A stretch of 43,338 nt of DNA, taken from assembly GCA_902168255.1 (NCBI GenBank), contig CABHON010000008.1, forward strand, positions 1-43,338, read 5' to 3'. Both the position numbers and the translations under genes were made by a program. Shown piece by piece: positions 10,044 to 18,965 of this stretch. The notes under the pieces are model-generated. The model was given only the letters and a program-made list of their open reading frames with translations, did no database searches and had not been told where the DNA came from. Each line of letters starts with the position of its first letter. The first letter of the stretch is position 1. Source of the stretch: an uncultured Legionella sp. Lineage in GTDB: Bacteria; Pseudomonadota; Gammaproteobacteria; Legionellales; Legionellaceae.

Positions 10044-10504
10044 TTTTTTCTTCCTGGCAAAACATAATCACACCACTCTTGAAAAGAGCATCCCAATCGT
10101 TGTATTTTAATCTGGACATACCAAAAATGATATCGAAATGCAAAAGATAAACAAACAAAAAATAACACAAAGCTTGGAAAGAAAACACGATAATGCCCAA
10201 ACGACAAATGAGTAAAAGCATAAACAATTACTAATACAGCAAGAAATAAAAACAGAATACATAATCTAAGAAAGGCATTTTTTTTCTTTCTAATCTGATC
10301 AGCAGTTAATCCAAGCTTATCAACCAGTAGGGAAAAATCTTCTTTTTCATCTTTTTTTTGCTCAGGAATAACAAAAGCTTGCTTTACGACTCTTTTCACA
10401 TAATGGAGGGGTTCCCCTAACTGTTCTGAACCCACCCATTGTCTAATATTAAAAAAACGACCAATTTTTCCGCCCGCTTTTTTTAAGCGTCCTTTATTAC
10501 TCAT
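10040..10504 (-). CDS. icmV: Dot/Icm type IVB secretion protein IcmV
   Basis: A 154-residue inner-membrane protein of the Dot/Icm machine. The basic N-terminus (MSNKGRLKKAGGKIGRFFNI...) is followed by a hairpin of two hydrophobic segments at about residues 85-102 and 107-122 and a short cytosolic tail, as in known IcmV proteins. Known role: required for intracellular growth; molecular function is poorly defined. It has a GTGAG ribosome-binding site and a plausible promoter (TTGCAA-18-TATAAG at 10568-10539). It overlaps dotA by 4 bases and diverges from icmW, the arrangement conserved in Legionella and Coxiella. Confidence 0.92.
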   Translation of the reverse strand: MSNKGRLKKAGGKIGRFFNIRQWVGSEQLGEPLHYVKRVVKQAFVIPEQKKDEKEDFSLLVDKLGLTADQIRKKKNAFLRLCILFLFLAVLVIVYAFTHLSFGHYRVFFPSFVLFFVCLSFAFRYHFWYVQIKIQRLGCSFQEWCDYVLPGRKK

Positions 10505-10538
10505 TTTTATCTCACTTACTGGACATTTGATTTTTATA

Positions 10539-10568
10539 CTTATACTATGTTCTCACTCTATTTTGCAA
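10539..10568 (-). promoter_or_regulatory. icmV-dotA promoter in the icmV/icmW divergent region
   Basis: On the minus strand TTGCAA (10568-10563), 18-base spacer, TATAAG (10544-10539). For icmW on the opposite strand a weaker candidate is TGGACA at 10520-10525 followed by TACTAT 17 bases later, so the two promoters would overlap in the 80-base gap. In Legionella the regulator CpxR binds upstream of icmV and icmW; I do not see a tandem GTAAA pair here, nor a TTAA-N7-TTAA PmrA-like pair. Confidence 0.45.
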
Positions 10569-10584
10569 TTTTTTTTTTAAGATT

Positions 10585-11037
10585 ATGCCAGATTTATCAC
10601 AAGAAGCTAGTAGTCGATATTGGAGTGAATATAAAGATCCTTTAATTTATCGTGTTTTGATGTTTATGGAAGGCGTAGAAGATTGGACTTTAGATGGCGA
10701 TCCAGATTTAGAAAGAGTTATTGCGACACTTAGTCAAGAATTAGATAACATCGAAAAAGTGGATATGGATGCCATTGGAAATGAACCACTTTTTATTCGT
10801 TTAGCATGTAATATTAAGTCAGGAAGAGCCTTACGTCTTTTACAAGCATTAGATACAGTCCATCCTGGAGCCGCTTCTCGGCTATTAATTTATGCCGAAG
10901 AAAATGGAGAAGGCGTCCAAGATCCTGCAAACATTTTTTTAAGACGTAACATTGTATTTGAGCGTCTGCGATTATTAACGCGTGTATTTTCAGAGGAACG
11001 TTTTAATTTAGTTAACAAAGCCTTAGAAGAGGAATAA
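10585..11037 (+). CDS. icmW: Dot/Icm type IVB secretion protein IcmW
   Basis: A 150-residue acidic cytosolic protein (151 in L. pneumophila). With IcmS it forms a chaperone-adaptor that binds effectors and presents them to the DotL coupling complex. The N-terminus MPDLSQEASSRYWSEYKDPL and the segment MEGVEDWTLDGDPDLE are characteristic of the family. No signal or membrane segment. The ribosome-binding site is weak (TTAAG close to the ATG). It is 6 bases from icmX, so the two are one operon. icmS itself is not in this window. Confidence 0.95.
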   Translation: MPDLSQEASSRYWSEYKDPLIYRVLMFMEGVEDWTLDGDPDLERVIATLSQELDNIEKVDMDAIGNEPLFIRLACNIKSGRALRLLQALDTVHPGAASRLLIYAEENGEGVQDPANIFLRRNIVFERLRLLTRVFSEERFNLVNKALEEE

Positions 11038-11043
11038 AATTTT

Positions 11044-12444
11044 ATGAATAAATCTATTCAATTTCATCGTTGTGAGAAATCGTTACGACTGTTAACCATC
11101 ATTTCTCTACTTTCATTGCCTTTAATTAGTTCAGCAGAATATGGGGATGGTCAATTTATTTCTACAATGGGAACGGAAAAATCTACTGCTGCTTCTTCTG
11201 CTTCCTCAGCAACAGTCAATGCTATTAATATGTTAGGACAATGGATGGGCTTTCCTCTTCCTACAGCACCCAGCCAACCAGTACCTTATATGGTTAATAC
11301 ATTGACAATGCCAGATCTTACTCAAACAATTAATTCACAATATGGTGCAGCGGCAAGCTATTTATCCCAAACCCCCCTCATTGGTGGTAGTGTGGTGCCT
11401 GAATCAGCGCCTTATACAACAACCTATGGAACAGCAAATAGTATCATTAACACTACGGCATCATCTGCTACAAATAATGTGTGGGCAACTTATACTACCC
11501 CAAGTATATCAACCGTTTCTGTTATACCGAATGTTGATATGCCAATGAGTATCTCCAGTTTAAATTCATATCCATGCAGCACAATTGGCTGTGAGATTGT
11601 ATATAGTCTTCTCAACACACCTGATTATACAGCATGCTCTTCCGGATACTCCTCTAATAACTATCCTTATCCACCTAATTCCGACAATTGTGCTGTCCCG
11701 CAGTATGACTTTTCTGTAGCAAGCAACTTGCTAGGGGTAAGTGCAATAGAAAGCAATAATACCATTATTTATGGAACAGGCTTTCCTGCACCAGGGGCTT
11801 TTTCTACTTATCTGCAAACTCAAATGCCGAATATGAATGCTGATGTGGTGACTAGTCCACTCACTTACAATTCAACCCAATTAAACAATGTGAATAATTT
11901 TATCCATAACCTTACAGGCGCATTAATTACCTCTCTGCCTCTTCCTTATTCAGAATACCAAACAGCCTATAATAATATTCAAACAGCCCAGTCCAATCCT
12001 TCTTTAGTGAATCAATCGGCAGAAGCTATTTTTAGCTACATACTCAATTTGAAATCATTTGGTGCTTATCTTTCTGTAGGATTAAGTGATATTGAATACG
12101 TTATTGGCCGCCGTATGCCTAATGCGCTAACAGGCACGAGTACCGCTTTTGATGAAAGTATGATGTTTACCCGAAGATTATTTAACAATACACCTTCTCA
12201 AGGCAGTGTACCTGATAACACTTGGATTAATGATATGAATCAAGCTTCACCTATTGTGTTGCAACGAGAAATGTTAATGCTATTAGCAGAAATAAACTAT
12301 CAACTCTACCTAGAACGTATGCAAAATGAAAAAATATTGCTTACTGTTGCAGCTATACAACTAGGTGGAACTGCTAGTTCTGCCCCAACTATTGCGCAAT
12401 CACTCAGTGCACTCACTGCTAACAGCACAACATCCACAAGCTAA
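11044..12444 (+). CDS. icmX: Dot/Icm periplasmic protein IcmX
   Basis: 466 residues with an N-terminal signal peptide (basic start, hydrophobic LLTIISLLSLPLI, cleavage near SSAEYG, residue about 32), then a Ser/Thr/Asn-rich periplasmic domain and a helical C-terminal region (about 360-440) with the family-like segment REMLMLLAEINYQLYLERMQ. IcmX is a periplasmic component of the Dot/Icm system needed for pore formation and intracellular growth. It follows icmW by 6 bases and ends at a hairpin terminator. Length and position match Legionella IcmX, which is the main ground for the name since the central region is low in recognisable motifs. Confidence 0.92.
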   Translation: MNKSIQFHRCEKSLRLLTIISLLSLPLISSAEYGDGQFISTMGTEKSTAASSASSATVNAINMLGQWMGFPLPTAPSQPVPYMVNTLTMPDLTQTINSQYGAAASYLSQTPLIGGSVVPESAPYTTTYGTANSIINTTASSATNNVWATYTTPSISTVSVIPNVDMPMSISSLNSYPCSTIGCEIVYSLLNTPDYTACSSGYSSNNYPYPPNSDNCAVPQYDFSVASNLLGVSAIESNNTIIYGTGFPAPGAFSTYLQTQMPNMNADVVTSPLTYNSTQLNNVNNFIHNLTGALITSLPLPYSEYQTAYNNIQTAQSNPSLVNQSAEAIFSYILNLKSFGAYLSVGLSDIEYVIGRRMPNALTGTSTAFDESMMFTRRLFNNTPSQGSVPDNTWINDMNQASPIVLQREMLMLLAEINYQLYLERMQNEKILLTVAAIQLGGTASSAPTIAQSLSALTANSTTSTS

Positions 12445-12466
12445 TTAATGGTTATTTCTCAAAATT

Positions 12467-12484
12467 AGGGCGAGTTTTCGCCCT
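12467..12484. terminator. Bidirectional hairpin terminator between icmX and the 1107-residue gene
   Basis: AGGGCGA (12467-12473), loop GTTT, TCGCCCT (12478-12484): a perfect 7-bp GC-rich stem 23 bases after the icmX stop and 19 bases after the convergent gene's stop. T-rich bases follow on both strands but neither has an unbroken T run, so efficiency is uncertain. Confidence 0.65.
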
Positions 12485-12502
12485 TACTAATTTACATCCA
12501 TA

Positions 12503-15500
12503 TTATTTTAGCCTGAGTTGCATATCTAGTAGATTTAGCGAGAGTGAGTTATCCATCTTTAATGCCTGTTTTAACCGGCTTGTAGCGAGATTAGGCTGGA
12601 AAGAAAAAGCACAAGGATTCCTTCCCGCATGTATACTGTCAGAAGGACTAACTAAGCGTTCTTCTGTTACTATAGGTAATAGTTGTTTATCTAAAAAAAT
12701 ATTTTTGCAGGCCGTTATATAGGTTTGAAATAATCCTGGATCGTTCTCAGTTAATGGCGGATCAAAATCTAGTATTTTAGAATAATAATGTATAATTTTT
12801 TTATTATTTTCTTCATTGTTTATTTCATCAGCATAGTATTTTGTTAGACTACTATAAATAGTGTAAAGGCTCCTTCCGTCTATATCAGCAATAGCACCTT
12901 GTTTTTCTATTCTTTCAATAACTTGAAGCGTCTTTTCAAAATATTCTTTCATTTTAATACTGGCTTCTTTTTCTATTGTGTCATCTATTGCAGGGATACT
13001 TTTGTCTGCTTCGCTTACGCTTTGCTGAAAACGCATTTGCAGCGATGCTATTTTTGAATAAAACTCACCAAGTGTATAATAAATGTTACAATTATTTTCA
13101 TCCATCTGAACAAGTTTTTCGCGAGTTTTTTCCAGCATCTCTTTCAAAAATATCGCCTCTTTAGGTTCTAAAACTTTTATATTATCCAAGTAAACCTTGG
13201 TTAGTTCTTGTAAAAAATCATAGCCCGCGTCAAAATTGCCTAATTTATCTTTATTATCAAAGAGAAAATTAAATTTTGCTTTTATGGCTTCCATATATTG
13301 TTCAAAAACGGAATCTCCTGTCCTAACTTTTTGAATAATGGGTATAATAATACTACGTTTTTCATACTCAAGAGAGAGCAAGCCCTCAGATGCTTTTATG
13401 TATAATAAATGCGCTGCTTTTTTATTAGAAAAGACCCGTCTAATATTCAACAAGTTAGCATAAGCTAACTTTTTATTAGTAATACTTTGTGATGATTCTT
13501 TATTGTGCGTTGCTATCTTAATGGCTGTTAAAGCGTGAGATAACATTATCTCATCTGGTAGTAATGAATGATCAGGGAGTATTGAATCATACAATTCAAT
13601 TGCCTGCCTGAGATTGGTTACAGCTTTATCAAACATCCCTAAATGATAAGCACATTCTCCCAATCTGTGGTAAGGGGTTGGGTCTGTAGACTTTTCACGT
13701 GTTGATATTGACACGGCTATTGAGGCTTCTTTTAGATTTTCAATTGCTAATCGTTGTTCATTTGTTAATGTATTTCCACCCAAACTGCTTAGAGTTACTA
13801 AATTTTCTTCCACATTTTTAGGGGGAGTTGAAGTTAATCGAACAAGTGCCCGACATATTGACAGTTTTGTGGTTATATCAGTTTCATCAAATAATGGGCT
13901 ATTAATTGCCACACGATAATATTCACTTGCTTTGATATCCTTATTATGTTCACATAATTTCGCCAGGTGAATACAATTGTAAAATTCCTCTAAGCGCTGT
14001 TTAACCGTTTTTTCTTGATAATCTCTTATGAGGTTTTTTACTGTTTGCTCCTTTCTTCTTGTTTGATTTTCTGTTATTTCTGGTTTAGTACCTTTTTCAA
14101 TTCTTTCTTTGTTTCTTTCAGGGAAAACAGTAAGTTCTGTTCTTTTTAAAAATTGTTGTTGATCTTCTGTTATGGGTGAAATCACCGAACATTTCTCCCA
14201 CGTCAATTTTGCTTTTTCCAGGTTCCCTAGGGCAAGTTCAATTTCTAAAGCACAAAACATAGCTTCAGAAGATAAAAACTTACATGTCATTAATGTATTA
14301 TAAGAGGCTATCAAATCCTTTTTGGATGATGTAGCATTTTTCTTTTCCTTCGTTATCTGCCCTTGTGTTCTTTCGGTGCCAAAGGTTTCTGTAATATGCA
14401 CTCGTAGGCTTAATTCTTTAAAAGTGGGCAAGAGCTTCTTGCATTGAGCCAGAATTTCAGTTTGTCGTAACTGACTAAAATGTTCGAAAATCGCTCTAGG
14501 CTTTTCCTGCCATCTCAATACATTAATAGTGGTAGGCATGTTTTCAGCTATAGCAATGAGATTTGCTTCAAGTTCACGCAACTTGTCTTGGTTTTTTACG
14601 AGTAACTCAAAAAAACGAGCATATACGGTAGGCATATATTGATGAGGGTCTGCCGCAACATGCATGTCATGCATAATCTCACAGGCTTTTTTAAGATTGG
14701 GTGTAGGATTTTCTATCATAATACCCAAGAGATTTCCTACATTGCATAAATAAAAATCATCATATTCTTGTTGACTGATATCGCTCTCTACCAACTTTAA
14801 AGAAGAATTAAATACGTGAGTAGCTATTTTCTCAAGAGAACCCTCTTTTGCGTCACATAACAACAGTAAAATTTGACTATAGGTTTTTTTAGGGCGAATG
14901 GCACTGATAGGGATCAATAAAAGCACAATGCCCAAAAAATCAGCTATTTTTTTATGGTTTTCTACTGTCAATGTTTCATCATTCACACAATCTTCAATCA
15001 TGCACTTTAAATCTAAGAAAATTTCCTTTTCAAGAAACGTTAAAATCTTATGTTGAATCACTATTTCTAGATCTAATAAGATTTTTAGGTTATCTTGATG
15101 CTCAGTTTTATGATGCTGTATCTCTTTTTCTAGCCTCTGAAGCCATGCTTTTGTTTTAGATATTTGTTCAAGGTCAAATAGGGCTGCTTGGCTATCTGAT
15201 ATTGTCGCTGTATGAGTTTTAATATCATTTTTTAATATTTGGTAAAACTGCTGTTCACTTGATGTAAGGATTGTATCTGTTTTTGCATCCAGTGAGGCTA
15301 AAATTGTACACGCCTCACGGATTTTAGTACGACAATATTGAATCTTTTCTTGCAAGTATTGGTAGTAATCGTTTTCATAAACTGTGGTTTCTTTATTTTG
15401 GAAACCATTTCTTTCCCATTGGGATAAGATAGTTACTTTTTTTAAATATTGGGTTTTATGATCATCAATAGTTGTTTGTAGCTCTTTACACTTCTGTTCG

Positions 15501-15826
15501 AGTGGTTCAATCTTAAGACCGTCCAGGATTTTTTGTAAAAAGCATGATACCGCTGTAGGATATTCGTTTGTTTTTATCTTATTATCGAATACTTGGTTTA
15601 AATGGATTATAAGCTGCTTTAAATTAAACAAAATGTTCTCAATGGGTGTGAGATCTTTTTGATTAGCGAGTTGAGATTTAATTTGAATGACTGCCTTAAA
15701 AATATTCAGGAAGTGAGGAGAAGTAAGTAGTTCTGTGTCGATTTTTTCTTGAGAGGAAATTTTTTTTGCTTCTGAAAAAATGCTCAGAAGGGACTCTATT
15801 AGTTCTTTGGCAATTAATGACATCAT
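12503..15826 (-). CDS. Large helical TPR-like protein, candidate Dot/Icm effector
   Basis: I do not recognise a named family. The 1107 residues are highly charged, almost wholly helical, with no signal peptide or membrane segment. Coiled-coil-like stretches fill about residues 100-260 and 590-630. One clear tetratricopeptide-like unit lies near 712-745 (YHRLGECAYHLGMFDKAVTN), and degenerate helical-hairpin repeats continue to about 1030 (YTLGEFYSKIASLQM, LYTIYSSLTKYYAD). The first two codons are both ATG; a GGATAAT lies just upstream. Base and codon use look like the neighbours. Its position next to icmX, its eukaryotic-like TPR character and a PmrA-like box upstream make it a reasonable effector candidate, but a housekeeping scaffold is possible. 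Confidence 0.55.
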   Translation of the reverse strand: MMSLIAKELIESLLSIFSEAKKISSQEKIDTELLTSPHFLNIFKAVIQIKSQLANQKDLTPIENILFNLKQLIIHLNQVFDNKIKTNEYPTAVSCFLQKILDGLKIEPLEQKCKELQTTIDDHKTQYLKKVTILSQWERNGFQNKETTVYENDYYQYLQEKIQYCRTKIREACTILASLDAKTDTILTSSEQQFYQILKNDIKTHTATISDSQAALFDLEQISKTKAWLQRLEKEIQHHKTEHQDNLKILLDLEIVIQHKILTFLEKEIFLDLKCMIEDCVNDETLTVENHKKIADFLGIVLLLIPISAIRPKKTYSQILLLLCDAKEGSLEKIATHVFNSSLKLVESDISQQEYDDFYLCNVGNLLGIMIENPTPNLKKACEIMHDMHVAADPHQYMPTVYARFFELLVKNQDKLRELEANLIAIAENMPTTINVLRWQEKPRAIFEHFSQLRQTEILAQCKKLLPTFKELSLRVHITETFGTERTQGQITKEKKNATSSKKDLIASYNTLMTCKFLSSEAMFCALEIELALGNLEKAKLTWEKCSVISPITEDQQQFLKRTELTVFPERNKERIEKGTKPEITENQTRRKEQTVKNLIRDYQEKTVKQRLEEFYNCIHLAKLCEHNKDIKASEYYRVAINSPLFDETDITTKLSICRALVRLTSTPPKNVEENLVTLSSLGGNTLTNEQRLAIENLKEASIAVSISTREKSTDPTPYHRLGECAYHLGMFDKAVTNLRQAIELYDSILPDHSLLPDEIMLSHALTAIKIATHNKESSQSITNKKLAYANLLNIRRVFSNKKAAHLLYIKASEGLLSLEYEKRSIIIPIIQKVRTGDSVFEQYMEAIKAKFNFLFDNKDKLGNFDAGYDFLQELTKVYLDNIKVLEPKEAIFLKEMLEKTREKLVQMDENNCNIYYTLGEFYSKIASLQMRFQQSVSEADKSIPAIDDTIEKEASIKMKEYFEKTLQVIERIEKQGAIADIDGRSLYTIYSSLTKYYADEINNEENNKKIIHYYSKILDFDPPLTENDPGLFQTYITACKNIFLDKQLLPIVTEERLVSPSDSIHAGRNPCAFSFQPNLATSRLKQALKMDNSLSLNLLDMQLRLK

Positions 15827-15858
15827 TTTTATTATCCGGTGTAACTCATTTTTGCTGC

Positions 15859-15891
15859 ATTATAGCTAAAAATTCTTAATTTAGTATTAAA
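15859..15891 (-). promoter_or_regulatory. Promoter with PmrA-like box upstream of the 1107-residue gene
   Basis: On the minus strand TTTAAT-ACTAA-ATTAAG (15891-15875) ends 10 bases before a perfect TATAAT (15864-15859), about 33 bases before the ATG. Two TTAA cores 11 bases apart match the PmrA half-site arrangement YTTAAK-N5-YTTAAK in 11 of 12 defined positions, and the box sits where a poor -35 would be. PmrA controls many Dot/Icm effectors in Legionella and Coxiella. In such AT-rich DNA a chance match is possible. Confidence 0.4.
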
Positions 15892-16070
15892 TATAGAGAG
15901 ACAAACCAGGATAAACTTCAGGGACAATTTTAAAAAAAATTTACAGACAACCTAGAAATTCCAAAGTTTTCAGAGGCTTTTCCCTGTCACGACTTACAAT
16001 TCCCACCTTCGCGGGACGCAGTAGTAAAAATCAACAGGTTATATCTTTTCTTATGCGTAACTCACGTGAT
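15892..16070. other. Intergenic stretch with no gene seen
   Basis: Between the promoter of the 1107-residue gene and the stop of the small lipoprotein gene I see no supported frame, RNA gene or repeat. Confidence 0.5.
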
Positions 16071-16205
16071 TTATATTGATTCATCCGCAGGTTGTTGGTT
16101 TTTCGTTTCATCAGCCGGAAGATACAATGGACCACGCTGGCCACAGCTGGATAAACCACACATTAAGGTAATAAATAAGATTCCGATTATTAGTTTTATT
16201 CTCAT
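16071..16205 (-). CDS. lptM: Small lipoprotein, LptM (YifL)-like
   Basis: A 44-codon gene from ATG 16205 to TAA 16073-16071 that is easy to miss. The product starts MRIKLIIGILFITLMCGLSS and has the acylation Cys at residue 21, followed by GQRGPLYLP, the hallmark (CGxxGPLYLP) of the LptM/YifL family. In E. coli LptM is an outer-membrane lipoprotein that binds the LptDE translocon and helps LptD form its native disulfides. AAGG lies 8 bases upstream of the ATG. In many gammaproteobacteria the gene precedes dapF or lysA; here neither follows, so it stands alone. A divergent esterase gene begins 94 bases away. Confidence 0.85.
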   Translation of the reverse strand: MRIKLIIGILFITLMCGLSSCGQRGPLYLPADETKNQQPADESI

Positions 16206-16252
16206 ACATCACGCCTTTTTAAAGTTTTCTTTTTTTTGTATTGGTTGCATAG

Positions 16253-16258
16253 TATAAT
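16253..16258 (+). promoter_or_regulatory. Possible -10 box of the esterase operon
   Basis: A perfect TATAAT 40 bases upstream of the esterase ATG; the -35 position is only a T run, so this is a weak call. Confidence 0.35.
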
Positions 16259-16298
16259 AGAGAAACATTGTAACAGTAATTTAATATTTTCACACTTT

Positions 16299-16970
16299 AT
16301 GAACTTTGCAGAAATTGGTTCTATTCAAGAACCGCATTCACAAGCAAAAGCTTGTATTATATGGATGCATGGCTTAGGTGCTGAAAGCATGGACATGGAA
16401 ATGTTAGCTCATAGCCTGCCACTTTCAGATTTACCTTTGCGCCATGTTTTTCTTAATGCCCCAATTCGTCCAGTAACACTAAACAATGGCATAGAAATGC
16501 GTGCCTGGTATGATATACCAACCAATTTTACGTTAGAGAATGAAGACAAAGCGGGTATTTTAGCTTCAGAAAAAAGCATCATTTCCATCATTGATGACCA
16601 GATTGCTCAAGGCATTCCTTCAAATGCCATTGGATTAGCCGGATTTTCACAAGGTGGGGCAATGGCTTTACATACCGGCTTACATTATTCTAAACCATTG
16701 GCTGGAGTTATTGCTTTATCAGCTTACCTGCCATTAAGCGCAACCCATAATTTATCTTTGCCCGTTACTCAAAAGAACACGCCTTTTTTCATTGGAGCAG
16801 GATTGCACGATAATATTGTTCATTACGAATGGACTAAAGCATCCGAAACTTTTCTCGTGCAAAGTGGCTTTAATCCTATTGATTTTCATGCTTATCCAAT
16901 GGAACACTGCGTGTGCATGGATGAAATGCGCGATCTTGCTGCTTGGATTCGAAAATATTTTAATTTTTAA
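16299..16970 (+). CDS. Carboxylesterase / acyl-protein thioesterase-like hydrolase
   Basis: 223 residues from the ATG at 16299; a frame open back to 16236 adds residues unlike the family. This is the small Abhydrolase_2 (carboxylesterase/phospholipase) family: oxyanion motif WMHGLGAES (22-30), nucleophile GFSQGG with Ser117, Asp171 in GLHDNIV and His203 in PMEHCV. The enzymes hydrolyse short acyl esters or thioesters in the cytosol; natural substrate is unknown. No signal peptide. It is followed after 12 bases by the permease gene with a strong AAAGGAG, so esterase, permease and tsaC form an operon. Confidence 0.88.
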   Translation: MNFAEIGSIQEPHSQAKACIIWMHGLGAESMDMEMLAHSLPLSDLPLRHVFLNAPIRPVTLNNGIEMRAWYDIPTNFTLENEDKAGILASEKSIISIIDDQIAQGIPSNAIGLAGFSQGGAMALHTGLHYSKPLAGVIALSAYLPLSATHNLSLPVTQKNTPFFIGAGLHDNIVHYEWTKASETFLVQSGFNPIDFHAYPMEHCVCMDEMRDLAAWIRKYFNF

Positions 16971-16982
16971 AGGAGTATAATT

Positions 16983-18410
16983 TTGTTACAAACCAAAACA
17001 CCTCGCGCACTTTCCTTATTTAGTTTGACCCTTATTACCGTAGTTTCTGTTGATAGCATTAGAAACCTTCCTGCAACCGCTTTATTTGGCAGCCAATTAA
17101 TTTTCTTTTTTATTCTAGGTGCCCTTCTTTTTCTTATTCCCTGTGCGCTTGTTTCTGCCGAACTATCATCAGGATGGCCAAAGCAAGGAGGTATTTATAT
17201 TTGGGTAAAAGAAGCATTTGGTGAATCGTTTGGCTTTCTTGCCATTTGGTATCAATGGATTGAAAATGTTATATGGTATCCTACTATTCTTTCTTTTGTT
17301 GCCAGCACCTTAGGCTATCTTATCGATCCTCAACTCGTCAACAATAAATACTTTTTAATTACCTGTATTTTATGTGCATTCTGGGGAGCAACGTGGATTA
17401 ATCTAAAAGGCATGCGTTCTTCGGCTATTTTTAGTAATTTGTGTGGCATTGCTGGTCTTTTAATTCCTATGACCCTTATTATTGCTTTAGGCGTAGTATG
17501 GTTTGTTTCTGGACACCCTGTTCAAATACATTTTGCCGTTTCTGATGTTATGCCTCATTGGCATGATAAAAACCTTTGGGTATCCCTCACTGCCATCATG
17601 CTTTCTTTTTCAGGCATAGAAATTGCAACCGTACATGCCAATGATGTTGTCGATCCACAACGCAACTTTCCTAAATCGCTTGCTTATTCTTCTATAATTA
17701 TTCTCAGCACCTTACTTTTAGGCGCTCTTTCAATTGCTATAGTGCTACCCGTTCATGACATCAGTCTTGTTGCCGGGATCATGCAAGCATTTGATGCTTT
17801 TTTTGCTGGATATCATCTTACCTTTCTAATGCCTTTGATTGCTATCATGTTAATTTTTGGTGGACTCGGCGGTTTAAGTAACTGGATTATTGCCCCAACA
17901 AAAGGATTGTTAGTTGCCGCGCAACAGGAACATTTTCCAACTGTTTTTAAACAAGTTAATCATCATGGCGCACCAACAACTTTGCTCCTTATTCAGGCAG
18001 TGTTAGTTACCCTTCTTTGTTGTGTCTTTTTATTTATGCCAAGCATTAATGGTTCCTATTGGTTCCTTACAGCACTTACCTCTCAAGTGTATATGATCAT
18101 GTATATCATCATGTTTGTTACTGGTATTTATTTACGCTTCAAAGCCCCCGAACAAAAACGACTTTTTACCATACCTGGTGGAAAAGCAGGCATGGTATTG
18201 GTTGGATGTCTAGGTATAATCGGTTGCTGCATTACATTAGCGGTAGGGTTCATTCCTCCTGATAATATTAATGTCGGTGCAGCCACCACTTATCCTTTAG
18301 CTCTTACCGCAGGTTTAGTTCTACTTTCTCTCCCACCGTTTATCTTTCACCGACGAAAGAAAAAATTTCTTTCTGCTAAAAAGGTTACTTTATGCGACCC
18401 AATTTCTTAA
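16983..18410 (+). CDS. APC-family amino acid permease (glutamate/GABA antiporter-like)
   Basis: 475 residues, about 12 hydrophobic segments, an inner-membrane amino acid transporter. The start is TTG at 16983, chosen because AAAGGAG lies 6-7 bases upstream and the first membrane segment follows directly. Early residues SVDSIRNLPATALFGSQLIFF and the segment SSGWPKQGGIYIWVKEAFGE match the branch that includes GadC and the Legionella/Coxiella APC transporters; SGIEIATVHANDVVDPQRNFPKS is the conserved helix-6 loop. The transported amino acid cannot be stated. The last 19 bases overlap tsaC. Confidence 0.88.
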   Translation: MLQTKTPRALSLFSLTLITVVSVDSIRNLPATALFGSQLIFFFILGALLFLIPCALVSAELSSGWPKQGGIYIWVKEAFGESFGFLAIWYQWIENVIWYPTILSFVASTLGYLIDPQLVNNKYFLITCILCAFWGATWINLKGMRSSAIFSNLCGIAGLLIPMTLIIALGVVWFVSGHPVQIHFAVSDVMPHWHDKNLWVSLTAIMLSFSGIEIATVHANDVVDPQRNFPKSLAYSSIIILSTLLLGALSIAIVLPVHDISLVAGIMQAFDAFFAGYHLTFLMPLIAIMLIFGGLGGLSNWIIAPTKGLLVAAQQEHFPTVFKQVNHHGAPTTLLLIQAVLVTLLCCVFLFMPSINGSYWFLTALTSQVYMIMYIIMFVTGIYLRFKAPEQKRLFTIPGGKAGMVLVGCLGIIGCCITLAVGFIPPDNINVGAATTYPLALTAGLVLLSLPPFIFHRRKKKFLSAKKVTLCDPIS

Positions 18411-18955
18411 GAGAATTTAAAGATAAAATCTTACTGAAAAATTTTGTATTTGCTTATCCTACCGAAGCGGTATATGGTTTGGGAGCAAATCCTTTTGATG
18501 AATCTGCCGTAGAGCGCGTCTTAGCTATAAAAAAACGTGCGGCACATCAGCATTTTATTTTAATTGCATCTGATTGGGATCAAATTAATCCTTTAATAGA
18601 CACAACCTCCCTCACCAATGAACAACTCCATACTATTAAAGCTACTTGGCCCGGTCCTGTTACCTGGGTGTTTCCTGCTTCATCTCAGGCTCCTTCGTGG
18701 TTAGTCAATAAAGATCATACTATCGCCGTGCGCGTGACAGCACACCCTCTTGTGCAAACTCTTTGCCAAATTGCTGGACATCCATTAATTTCAACAAGTG
18801 CTAATCTTAGTGGGCATCCTCCTTGTCGAACATACGAGGAAACAAAACAATTGTTTGAAGGACAAGTAGATTTAATTCTTCCTGGTGAAACCTCTGGACT
18901 TTCCAAACCAACTTCTATTCGAGACGCACGTACAAGAAAAGTTTTGCGAGACTAA
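18392..18955 (+). CDS. tsaC: Threonylcarbamoyl-AMP synthase (TsaC/YrdC)
   Basis: 187 residues, matching short TsaC (190 in E. coli) rather than Sua5, which has an extra domain. It makes threonylcarbamoyl-AMP from threonine, bicarbonate and ATP for the t6A modification of ANN-reading tRNAs. Visible: substrate-pocket motif PTEAVYGLGANPF near residue 23, the KKR triad, WPGPVTW, and the conserved STSANLSG near 130. It overlaps the end of the permease gene by 19 bases and ends the operon. Strong match throughout. Confidence 0.95.
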   Translation: MRPNFLREFKDKILLKNFVFAYPTEAVYGLGANPFDESAVERVLAIKKRAAHQHFILIASDWDQINPLIDTTSLTNEQLHTIKATWPGPVTWVFPASSQAPSWLVNKDHTIAVRVTAHPLVQTLCQIAGHPLISTSANLSGHPPCRTYEETKQLFEGQVDLILPGETSGLSKPTSIRDARTRKVLRD

Positions 18956-18965
18956 AAGTAAGTCA

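Noticed and set aside
16066-16257. 63-residue plus-strand frame
   Set aside because: It is antisense to the LptM-like gene, whose lipobox motif is convincing.
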